From Epiperipatus broadwayi (lineage: Eukaryota; Onychophora; Udeonychophora; Euonychophora; Peripatidae): a stretch of DNA of 64,000 nucleotides. Positions 23,848-34,486 of this stretch are shown here, piece by piece (the stretch's first letter is position 1; each line of letters begins with the position of its first letter). Made by a program: the position numbers and the translations under genes. A model generated the notes under the pieces. That model was not told where the DNA came from. It saw only the letters and a program-made list of their open reading frames with translations, and did no database searches. Where the stretch lies: the NCBI GenBank assembly GCA_028023455.1, contig JAQFVV010006715.1, positions 371,470 to 435,469 on the forward strand, written 5' to 3'.

Positions 23848-23935
23848 GGATTCAAACTGAGACTTTCACATGACCCCCAACTTTCTATGCGATCTCATAT
23901 TGCTGACCCACCTGATCACACACATGTTGAAAATA
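23848..23935 (-). repeat. tRNA-like SINE head, copy 1 (minus)
   Basis: On the minus strand the sequence runs GGTGGGTCAGCAATATGAGA ... CAGTTTGAATCC, spaced like the A and B boxes of a tRNA-derived RNA polymerase III promoter. A second copy at 24,340-24,430 shares ATATGAGATNGCA and the B-box-like GTCTGAGTTTG. It is probably the head of a SINE distinct from the one at 27.9-28.7 kb. Confidence 0.5.
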
Positions 23936-24257
23936 TAAATAATCACCAATATACATATTTTGTGCTAACCCAGCAATCATTATTTGGTCCAGATTATCAT
24001 CTTCACACACAAAGACAATCAGTGCTCAACTTTATATTAAGATAGCTAATCTTCATACTTTAATGGACAGACTTCAAACTACTCCAACCCACAACTCTTC
24101 AGCCAAGGTTGTCATCCTATCCATGTTGACATTTTGTCATTGTTCCCCCTCATGTACAGGAGAATAATTCTATTTTACATACATATGTGATGGATAGGCA
24201 GACCGTTGATGCACTATGCTTGAATAAATAAATTAATACACTATACAGACTTAAGCT

Positions 24258-24258
<1 letters not shown>

Positions 24259-24335
<77 letters not shown>
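24259..24335. repeat. (TA)n microsatellite
   Basis: About 75 bp of pure TA between the two tRNA-like repeats. The Tyr-Ile ORF across it is spurious. Confidence 0.95.
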
Positions 24336-24337
<2 letters not shown>

Positions 24338-24339
24338 GT

Positions 24340-24430
24340 ATTTTAGTATGCAAACTCAGACTTTTACATGACCCTCAACTATCCATTGCCATCTCATATT
24401 GCTGACCTACCTGCTCACACACATGTTGAA
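24340..24430 (-). repeat. tRNA-like SINE head, copy 2 (minus)
   Basis: A direct repeat of 23,848-23,935 at roughly 80 percent by eye, about 490 bp away, with the same A/B-box spacing on the minus strand. The TA array directly adjoins it. Confidence 0.5.
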
Positions 24431-25049
24431 AGAAATTAATTTTGCCATTAAATAATAAACGCTGGGTAAAAAAATCTGCATGAGGATTTTTTGACTACAC
24501 ACACATTCACACACACATACACACATATATACACAACATTGTAAATGTCCCCAGTATGCTGCATAAACAGCCATAAATGCCAATTTGTAATGTGGCTTTA
24601 AAGTACTCTGTGCTTTTATAGTCTGTCAATCCTCTAACATAGTTCAGATGAATAACATACTTAAAAATGTGTAATAAAAATTATATTTATATCTTAAAAA
24701 ATGTTAAAATAAATTTTAAAAATTACAAATATTATATTTAATAAAAAAATATTACCAAAATGACAGGCTCAAAGACTAGTTTTAGTCTATTCCAAAGTTA
24801 TAATAAAACTAAAGAAAACTATTACAGCTAGTCATGTTGTTGTCAAAAAATTAAAACAAATATTTAATATTTTTATTCAAAAGACACTCCAGTAAATATA
24901 TATTTGTGTGTTAATGCTATCAAATATAAAAAGTATATTTGAAAATGTAAATTTCAATTTAGGATTATTAAAATTCAGAAATTTGTTTATATATAATATT
25001 AAAAAGTTTTGATTAATTTACATTAAATTTTAATAATCATTGTTAAAAC
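24431..25049. other. No gene recognised
   Basis: AT-rich spacer with a short CACACA run near 24,500. Nothing else is supported. Confidence 0.55.
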
Positions 25050-26350
25050 AACCAGTTTATTTACTCAATCTCCTGACATTCTTCTGTTTAATTTTATTGA
25101 AATTAGTAAAGTGTTTTATACTACAGATACAACATAAACAATTTACTGTAGATTTGTTGGTTTGCTTCCTTTTTAATAAGTATGATCATCCTTGACATTT
25201 CTTTAAAAATGTGCTAAAATAACTACTCTTTAACTAACTTTAATTATAGTTTATAGGAATAAATGGAAATATATATTTTTCTTTTTTATGTGTAATGAAT
25301 TTCATCATATTTTTGAAAAAAAAACAACAACAAACAAACAAAAATAAACTGTCTTTTTAATAAAAAAAAAAAGTACAACTTTTTCAATCATATTTTAAAA
25401 GTAGATGATTAAAAGATTCATGAATTGTTATAAGTGACTAAGGGTAGCTTATTAGCTCAAATTCTTGGATATTGGAAATCTTGTAATAGCATTCATTTGT
25501 TTTTGACATAATATGTATAGATAATGTCAAATGGACATACTTTAAAAAGTTAATCACCATCTGTTTGTTTTCTATAAAGTACATTATTGGAGAAAATTAA
25601 TGGCATTATTTAGTATATTACTTTCTAACAGAAAGTTCTTTTTATTTTACTTTATTAGCATAGCATTTTAATACATATATACCTGATGACTATTTCAGTC
25701 ATAGAAAGCTGGAATATTAGATTTCTATTGGTCACTTTTTTACATATTCTTCACAAAAAAAAAAAAAATCTTAATTTACTCTGTCATTCCCTTAAAATTT
25801 TCCCATCACATCTCTTTATCCACTTATTTATATATACACTTTATTAAATTTTCTGTTTAATTAAGTTTTTTTTTAATATGATAAATAAATTCTTAAAATA
25901 TTTGCTGGATAAAAAAATGTTTTTTATCTTAAAACTTTAATTTAATAGATTATTTGCATTTGGAATGCAGAATGTTTTATTAAGGAACCCAAATTATCTT
26001 ATAATATTACTTTTTCAAATTTTTCAGATGAACAACAAATAAAATTTCTCTTATCTAAATAATTGAAATATGTCCTATTTCTTATATCCACACATATATA
26101 CACAAAAAATTATTTTGCTTGTTATAGGGAAAAAACTGCAATCATAACTTGACCAAATTGCAATTTTATTACATATTTTAATGCATGCATTTACCATGCT
26201 TATAAATAAACAAATATTTAAGATTATAGATTATATTATTATCCTAAAGTCTAAACTATAAATTATTAATTTCTGTTGTTCTTTTGTTAAATCTGAACAC
26301 GTTATAATGCCAGAATGATTGTATTCAGTTTTCCACTCAACTATTATAAA
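25050..26350. repeat. Dispersed 1.3-kb repeat, copy F1
   Basis: Colinear similarity with 46,800-48,030 plus 49,005-49,075. Paired landmarks include ATCATATTTT-AAAAGTAG, TTCTATAAAG-ACATTA, GGAATGCAGA and TATAATGCCAGAATGA / TATAATGCAGAATGA. The copies are strongly diverged. There is no frame. It could be an old transposon or an ancient segmental duplication of intron sequence; copy F2 abuts a candidate host exon. Confidence 0.55.
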
Positions 26351-26897
26351 ATTTCCTTCTCAAAAAAAAAAAAAAATACAATAAAAAACCTCGAATTTTT
26401 ATTTTCTCTGTTATAATTCAATTAAAAATAATTTCTGCATGGTTTATACATGCAGTTAGAAAAAACCCAAGAATCATCCCATAATGTGGAGTATTAGTGC
26501 CATGTAATGATGTATCTGGCTCCAGTCGCTAAGTAGCATTTCTGGTGCAGGCTGAAACAAGAATTTATTTGCCAATGTATACATTAAACTTTAACAGTTT
26601 TTAGAGAACTGAATCTCCTACCCAAGGACACTATACCAAAAGTGATTGTATAATACATATATATTTTTAAAATATTCGCATTCATGCTAATACCAGTAAT
26701 TAACAACTAATATCATAGATAGTTTCAGGATTACTCTAGTGAAAATTAAATCCACAAACAGGAAAAATAACAATATTTCCACTTTCTGCAAAATAAGTGA
26801 AAGTAATTTGTATATCTAAAAACTGAAATCCATGTCAGGTTGCCATACCTATTATTACAACTCAGAATGTGCATTCACCTATCAATACACATCATAA

Positions 26898-26900
<3 letters not shown>
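26351..26900. other. No gene recognised
   Basis: Spacer. The patch 26,485-26,565 is less AT-rich than its surroundings and reads on the minus strand as CCTGCACCAGAAATGC..., possibly a repeat fragment. No frame is convincing. Confidence 0.45.
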
Positions 26901-26950
<50 letters not shown>

Positions 26951-26962
26951 ATATATATATAT
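26901..26962. repeat. (TA)n microsatellite
   Basis: TA array with one GA interruption near 26,949. It precedes the hammerhead-bearing inverted element. Confidence 0.93.
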
Positions 26963-27012
26963 TGATTAACAACAGATGTCACATGACTTATATATAGCTT
27001 GCACTTACAAAT

Positions 27013-27591
<579 letters not shown>

Positions 27592-27889
27592 TCACATGAG
27601 TATTAAAAGTTAGAATTAAATTGTTTCAATATTTTTGTATTTTAGGTATGTTTTATAGTTTATCCATTATGAACACACAAATAATTATTTTCCTGGTAAG
27701 CAATAATTGTAAATGGTCCTTTATTTGACCCCCCCCATTTAAAATTTATGGGCTGAGCTTCTCGCACTCTTTTATTTATCCCCACATGTGTTAGTTCCAA
27801 TAGGCTTTGATTCTACTAAATTATTATCTATAGGTTCCTCAAGAATCACTGCAGTGTTATTTTCTGATGCATTTTAGTTGTACGTAAAT

Positions 27890-28140
27890 GTTGGACTAAT
27901 TCCATCATATAATAATAAATATTGAATGTCTGTATTAAAATTTAACTTTACTTAAATTTCCAATTACATTCATCTGTTAGTAATGCAATACTTAAAGTGT
28001 TATTATTCACCTCTTTACTTCAGGTGCAGCTCGCTTGAGCAATGAGATTATTAGTATCAGAATTGAACTGGGATCATTAGATTTTTATATATTTAATTTT
28101 AAGTTAATGCTTCAACTAATTGAGTTAACCTTTCAAAGGC
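27890..28140 (-). mobile_element. tRNA-derived SINE, copy S1 (minus)
   Basis: On the minus strand it begins with an A-box-like GTTAACTCAATTAGTTGAAGC and a B-box-like CAGTTCAATTCTG, then a CACCTGAAGTAAAGAG block, and ends near ATTCAATATTTATT...TAGTCC. The same order of blocks is found in S2-S5. Confidence 0.7.
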
Positions 28141-28294
28141 AGCCATCAGTATAAATTTTGTATACTTATCTATGTGGTCTTTCTGATATCTTCATTTTTT
28201 GTAAAATAATTTATTAGTGGTTTCCAGACATTGTATATAACACTAAATTAACTATGTAGTTTTTGTCATTCTCATGAGATGATCCTCTTTAAAT

Positions 28295-28560
28295 TGTACA
28301 TATATATATTGGATTATTTCCATAATCTAATGTAAGTACTGAATATATTTAGAGAAATTTAACTTTATTTAAATATCCCAAATACATTCAATTGTTAGTA
28401 AAAAACACAATGTTTTGAGTGGCGTTATTATTCTCCCCAACTTCTTCAGGTGTTACTGGCACAACCAGTGGCAGTACTAGCATGGAAATCAAATTTGGAT
28501 CATTAAATTCTTGTATATTGAATTTTAAGGTAATCCTCTAACAGAGAAACTTTATTCACA
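28295..28560 (-). mobile_element. tRNA-derived SINE, copy S2 (minus)
   Basis: Same family as S1: minus-strand head near 28,540, central CCTGAAGAAGTTGGGGAG, 3' tail ATGGAAATAATCCAATATATA. Its head abuts the head of plus-strand copy S3 at about 28,560. Confidence 0.7.
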
Positions 28561-28735
28561 TGCTAGTACTATCACTGATCAGGCCAGAAACACTTGAAGA
28601 AGAGGGAGATAGTTTGCATATACTAACCTGTGTGATATTGTTAATAATGAAGGTATTTGGACTATTTAAATAAATGTAACTTTTTCTAAAGACTTTAAAT
28701 ATTTATGTTAGATTATGTAAATACTACAATATATA
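28560..28735 (+). mobile_element. tRNA-derived SINE, copy S3 (plus, truncated head)
   Basis: It matches S4 from the CTAGTACTATCACTGATCAG block through CTTGAAGAAGAG to TTTTCTAAAGAC...TACAATATA. It is inverted relative to S2. Confidence 0.6.
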
Positions 28736-28875
28736 AATACAAAACAAAATACCATCATTGCAAAGCTTCAGAGAAACACCAGGCTTTTTAAATTTTATTC
28801 CTTATATCTTTTACTCTCTATCCAATATTTCTGTTATTTTCAATTGAACATATATTTATTGGCACATACTTGTTC

Positions 28876-28927
28876 TGCTAATTTAGCCATATATATATAT
28901 ATATATATATATATGGCTAAATTAGCA
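28876..28927. repeat. Palindrome with a (TA)n axis
   Basis: TGCTAATTTAGCCAT and its exact reverse complement flank about 22 bp of TA. Confidence 0.92.
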
Positions 28928-28943
28928 TATATATATATATATA

Positions 28944-30392
28944 TAATACACAAATCAATATATATATATATCAAAATACAGTACAATTTATATAAATTAT
29001 ATTCTTTTAGAAGTACTTTCGACTATACACTTTGTAGTCTTTATCAACTATATAATGTTGAATAATCAAAACGAGACAACCCTTAACAATACCCATAGTT
29101 CAATTCAGATTTCCCACAATTCTGTTATCTTAACATTTGATGACTGGCAATTCATTAACATTTGACGATTTCTTGAAATCAACATAGCCTCTTTTATTTT
29201 ACGTTTATTATGACAACGTTCAATTTGAATAATTTTCATATTTTTATAATCAAATTTAAATCCATATTGACAAGATTTATTATGATCAAATATAACAGAT
29301 GATGAAGGTTTATTTACATCTGTTCCATATTGATTCTCTTTTTGAATTCTATTATATAAAGGCATATGTTCTTTTATTCTCTTCTCAAATGTACACTTAG
29401 ATTCACCAATGTATTGTACGCCACATCCACATATCAATCTATATATAATAGAATTTTGATTAAACTTTGAATTTTGAATTTTAGAATTATTAAGCAATCT
29501 ATTTATGTTATTTGTAGAGAAAAAAGCAATATGACACAAACCATTATAAATTTTCCTAATAAACTTGACCTGCTCATCTGATATAAATGGCATTGAAATC
29601 CATTTCATTTTGATATTTTTATTTTTAATTTTATTACAGTGTTGATTTCTTTTAAATCCTTTAATAATATTAGCAATTGCATTTTTATAATAACCAATTT
29701 TCAACAAGTCATTAACAAATAAATGTCCATTTTTAATTTTATCACTAGAATATTTGCATAATTTTTCATTTCGAAATAAGAATGATTTCAATACAGACAG
29801 CTTATGACACATAGGTACAAGTGATTCATATGGAATAAAACCTCTAGTTTCAATTGGTTTAATTAACATAAGATAATCCAAACTGTAATCATTAAGAGTA
29901 ACTTGAATATCCAATAATTTTATGGAATTGTATTTATCTTTATTTATAACCCATTTTATATCCTTAATCTCATTTAATTCATTAAAAAAATTGACTATTA
30001 ATTCTTGTTTTCCAAAAATAAAAACATCATCCACATATCTATGATATACTTTAATTTCTTGATATTTCAATTGTTTTAAAATTTTACTTTCATATGTTGA
30101 TATAACAAAATTACAAATTTGAGCAACAGCAGGAAGACCCATTGGCCAACCAAAATTCATTTTATAATATTCATTATTAAAATTAACATAAATATTTTTA
30201 TCAATAAACTGCAATACTTTTATAATAAAATTTATAATATCAGACTTTACATTTTTTGAAACAAGTGCATTATAAATAATATTAATTGACTCTATTCTAT
30301 CTATTGATCCATACATTTCATTTATATCAAAAGTACAAATTGTGTCATGTAAATCTATATTTATATTCTTAATTTTATCTATAAAATCAAAT
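28944..30392 (-). mobile_element. PLE family B, copy B1 (minus), head-to-head with B2
   Basis: This is a 5'-truncated copy. The coding region runs leftwards to 29,105, followed by the 3' untranslated/pLTR region to about 28,944. The inverted counterpart B2 begins at the next base (30,393). The pair forms a 3.3-kb near-identical inverted repeat, including the terminal regions (28,944-29,104 against 32,098-32,262). Confidence 0.9.
29105..30392 (-). CDS. PLE B1 reverse transcriptase / GIY-YIG protein, N-truncated
   Basis: The frame is open from the junction at 30,392 to the stop at 29,105; the first ATG is at 30,316 (403 aa from there). It has RT motif A (TFDINEMYGSID, just upstream of and including the Met), NFGWPMGLP, the catalytic YVDDVF, the connector ETRGFIPY and WISMPFISDEQ, then GIY-YIG (YRLICGCGVQYIGES) with the EHM helix, ending ITELWEI. 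RT copies element RNA into DNA and GIY-YIG nicks the target. The N-terminal half of RT is missing, so it is unlikely to act alone. It differs from B2 at about 13 of 403 residues. Confidence 0.85.
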
Positions 30393-32262
30393 TAATAAAT
30401 TTTAAAGTTTCCTATTAAATAATGACTTAGTGTGTTTAAAGGAGGACAAGGGCCTTCGTATGTGTTTGTTTACAAGAGCGAAATATAATGAAAAAGTTAT
30501 GGATCAAATGAAAAAGCTTAAATTTCAAAATAGTGAAATAATAAATATTGATACATCTCGCATGAAATTTATAAATGAAATTTTAAAAAAAGCTAAGAAT
30601 AAAGCTATTGATAGTCATACATATTATAACTTATATCCATCATCTGCTATTTGCCCTAGGATATTTTCGAATATAAAGCTACATAAAGAAAATTATCCAT
30701 TGAGATTGATGGTTGATTTTGGTGGTGCATATTATTATCAAACATGTAGATATATTGAATTATTACTTCAAGATATTTTAGGTTTTGTAGAATATACTAT
30801 TTCATCATCGTTTGATTTTGTAGATAAAATTAAGAATATAAATATAGATTCACATGACACAATTTGTACTTTTGATATAAATGAAATGTATGGATCAATA
30901 GATAGAATAGAGTCAATTAATATTATTTATAATGCTCTTGTTTCAAAAAATGTAAAGTCTGATATTATAAATTTTATTATAAAAGTATTGCAGTTTATTG
31001 ATAAAAATATTTATGTTAATTTTAATAATGAATATTATAAAATGAATTTTGGTTGGCCAATGGGTCTTCCTGCTGTTGCTCAAATTTGTAATTTTGTTAT
31101 ATCAACATATGACAGTAAAATTTTAAAACAATTGAAATATCAAGAAATTAAAGTATATCATAGATATGTGGATGATGTTTTTATTTGTGGAAAACAAGAA
31201 TTAATAGTCAATTTATTTAATGAATTAAATGAGATTAAGGATATAAAATGGGTTATAACTAAAGAGAAATACAATTCCATAAAATTCTTGGATATTCAAG
31301 TTACTCTTAATGATTACAGTTTGGATTATCTTATGTTAATTAAACCAATTGAAACTAGAGGTTTTATTCCATATGAATCACATGTACCTATGTGTCATAA
31401 GCTGTCTGGATTGAAATCATTCTTATTTCGAAATGAAAAATTATGCAAATATTCTAGTGATAAAATTAAAAATGTACATTTATTTGTTAATGACTTGTTG
31501 AAAATTGGTTATTATAAAAATGCAATTGCTAATATTATTAAAGGATTTAAAAGAAATCAACACTATAATAAAATTAAAAATAAAAATATCAAAATGAAAT
31601 GGATTTCAATGCCATTTATATCAGATGAGCAGGTCAAGTTTATTAGGAAAATTTATAATGGTTTGTGTCATATTGCTTTTTTCTCTACAAATAACATAAA
31701 TAGATTGCTTAATAATTCTAAAATTCAAAATTCAAAGTTTAATCAAAATTCTATTATATATAGATTGATATGTGGATGTGGCGTACAATACATTGGTGAA
31801 TCTAAGTGTACATTTGAGAAGAGAATAAAAGAACATATGCTTTTATATAATAGAATTCAAAAAGAGAATCAATATGGAACAGATGTAAATAAACCTTCAT
31901 CATCTGTTATATTTGATCATAATAAATCTTGTCAATATGGATTTAAATTTGATTATAAAAATATGAAAATTATTCAAATTGAACGTTGTCATAATAAACG
32001 TAAAATAAAAGAGGCTATGTTGATTTCAAGAAATCATCAAATGTTAATGAATCGCCAGTCATCAAATGTTAAGATAACAGAACTGTGGGAAATCTGAATT
32101 GAACTATGGGTATTGTTAAGGGTTGTCTCGTTTTGATTATTCAATGTTATATAGTTGATAAAGACTACAAAGTGTATAGTCGAAAGTACTTCTAAAAGAA
32201 TATAATTTATATAAATTGTACTGTATTTTGATATATATATTATTGATTTGTGTATTACATAT
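30393..32262 (+). mobile_element. PLE family B, copy B2 (plus)
   Basis: The plus partner of B1 is longer at the 5' side, covering the whole RT. It ends in a 3' region with a stem-loop (GACTA/TAGTC at 32,163-32,181) followed by GAAA, a hammerhead-like remnant. Its 5' start lies within the coding region of a full element: the preceding codons (30,406-30,429) still align with A3 but a TAA at 30,403 closes the frame. Confidence 0.9.
30430..32097 (+). CDS. PLE B2 reverse transcriptase with GIY-YIG endonuclease
   Basis: The open frame is 555 codons; the first ATG is at 30,460 (545 aa) and the GTG at 30,430 is not a likely eukaryotic start. Domains (numbered from 30,430): PLE-specific block KLHKENYPLR (about 84-93), motif A TFDINEMYGSID (about 147), GWPMGLP (about 208), catalytic YVDDVF (about 246), connector ETRGFIPY and HKLSGLKSFL (about 310-335), GIY-YIG with YRL...CGCGVQYIGES (about 443-458) and R/EH helix, and C-terminal ITELWEI. 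All visible catalytic residues are kept. Full PLE proteins have a longer N-terminus, so this copy is probably 5'-truncated. It is the best preserved coding sequence in the window. Confidence 0.88.
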   Translation: MCLKEDKGLRMCLFTRAKYNEKVMDQMKKLKFQNSEIINIDTSRMKFINEILKKAKNKAIDSHTYYNLYPSSAICPRIFSNIKLHKENYPLRLMVDFGGAYYYQTCRYIELLLQDILGFVEYTISSSFDFVDKIKNINIDSHDTICTFDINEMYGSIDRIESINIIYNALVSKNVKSDIINFIIKVLQFIDKNIYVNFNNEYYKMNFGWPMGLPAVAQICNFVISTYDSKILKQLKYQEIKVYHRYVDDVFICGKQELIVNLFNELNEIKDIKWVITKEKYNSIKFLDIQVTLNDYSLDYLMLIKPIETRGFIPYESHVPMCHKLSGLKSFLFRNEKLCKYSSDKIKNVHLFVNDLLKIGYYKNAIANIIKGFKRNQHYNKIKNKNIKMKWISMPFISDEQVKFIRKIYNGLCHIAFFSTNNINRLLNNSKIQNSKFNQNSIIYRLICGCGVQYIGESKCTFEKRIKEHMLLYNRIQKENQYGTDVNKPSSSVIFDHNKSCQYGFKFDYKNMKIIQIERCHNKRKIKEAMLISRNHQMLMNRQSSNVKITELWEI

Positions 32263-32298
32263 ATTGTGAAACGAATACAGATATCAAACTTTATTTAT

Positions 32299-32410
<112 letters not shown>

Positions 32411-32449
32411 AGCTCTTGGGTTTGCAAAAGCTCCATTAGATTAGACTTA

Positions 32450-32590
32450 TCCATGTAAGACAGTGTTTAATGAAAATTTTCCTCATATGTTGTATATTTT
32501 TCTCCAATAGACAAACTTTCTATCCAATGCTAGGTTTGAACCCATATTCTTAGAGATTGCATATGTTTTACTTAGTATGCAAACTAAACA
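32450..32590 (-). repeat. tRNA-like SINE head (minus)
   Basis: On the minus strand the sequence runs CATACTAAGTAAAACATATGC ... ATGGGTTCAAACCTAG, with A-box and canonical B-box (GGTTCAAACC) at tRNA-like spacing. The tail towards 32,450 contains GAGGAAAATTTTCATT. It is probably an old SINE. Confidence 0.5.
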
Positions 32591-33066
32591 TTTTGTTATA
32601 AAACATTTCTAAACAAAAATGTTATATTTAGTATTGATTCATAGGACAATTTAATAGCCAAAGATATAATTTATAGATTAGCAATGTTTATACATCACTT
32701 TAATAGTTGGAGATTGGAAGGAAGAGAGGGGCTGTATGATTTACAAAACTACTCTGGAGAGTGAAAATAGATAGTCGTAATTTCACAATAATAGGTTAAA
32801 ACTCAAGAATTCTTAAAATCAAATTGAAAAAAAATCAAGGATTAATCAGAGTATTAAGCAATCTGTCTAATTAGAATTGTATGTGTGAGGAAGGTGAGTA
32901 TGTATATGATTTAATTGTGAATTTTAATTATAAAGTTCACAATTTAATAATAATTATCCTGTGTTATCTCGTGGGGAACTCCTTTAAAAAAGAATTAATT
33001 CGTTTTAATAGTTTGTTCATAGCAGCCCAAAATTTTGGTCAAGATTCTGGTTTGAAGTTGGGTTGC
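32591..33066. other. No gene recognised
   Basis: AT-rich spacer. The 104-codon ORF running into the ATT array at 33,070 is a microsatellite artefact (poly-Leu). Confidence 0.55.
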
Positions 33067-33068
33067 TA

Positions 33069-33071
33069 TAC

Positions 33072-33157
<86 letters not shown>
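33069..33157. repeat. (ATT)n microsatellite
   Basis: About 29 units of ATT/TTA. Confidence 0.96.
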
Positions 33158-34201
33158 ATAAAAGGGGAAAAAGAGCTTTCTCTCATTTATTCTGAGGGGA
33201 GAGTTTTTTTTTTTTTTCATTTGTTCTTTGGGGAGATTTCCATGAGCAGAAAATTACTAAAGTAAATAAAGTGATATCTGTGACACAGGAAGGTGAAAGT
33301 TTTAAAACAATGGGTGGTCGATCCATTAGAATCCAGACATGAATTTGGCACGTCAGTCGTTTAGGAGGGGTTAAATTTAAAACAACAACAAAAAAAAAAC
33401 AATAGGCAATTAATCAAGTAAAATGCAGATGTAAATGGTTTGGAAGGTCAACCATTCAGAAAAGAAGATGAAAGAACCTAGACAATATAAGAGCTTGATT
33501 TGTTGTTGTTGTTGTTGTAGGTTGGTTGGCTCTCTCATCATCAGTTATCTGGAGAAGCCTTGTTATCGGGTTAAAGGAATTTTTTTTTTTAAAAAAAGAG
33601 AGAAAATAAATTGTTTATTGTTAATATTTTGTCTGTCTCCTGAATGATAACCTTAGCCAAATTTAATAAGATTTGTAGAAAAATGACCATTGAGTAAGTG
33701 TATATTAGGTGCACATCCCATTCACTCTGAAATTAATCAATTACATAATTTTGATTTCGCATATGAAGCATCAAACCTGAACCCTGAAATCTCATAAGAA
33801 GCATCAATTCTGAACGCTAAGTAAACTGATACGTGCTTTCAAGAAGTGGACTTATATATTCAAAAATTAAAAGCAAGTTCTTTTCAGCTGTAAACGTGTA
33901 GTTAATTTCCAAAACCCAATTGGAGAAAATGTTATCATCAGCGTTAAAACTTTGTACATTTTGGCATATGAATTAAACTTGCATGACAGTGACTCTTTCA
34001 CATAAATCCATGTGTGCACATAAACAAACAAAAGAAGGGAAAAAGGGATAAATAGAAACCAGAGATCGGAAGGACAATCCGTGAGGACGATTTAAGTATA
34101 TTTTTATTATTTGTTATTCCTTTCGAACATTTAATCTAAAAAAAGAGAAAGAAAAAAAAAATTTAATCATATATATCCATTTGAAGTTAATCCATGTTAA
34201 A

Positions 34202-34486
<285 letters not shown>

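Noticed and set aside
32881-33195. Poly-Leu 104-codon ORF
   Set aside because: Produced by the ATT microsatellite; no protein features outside the repeat.
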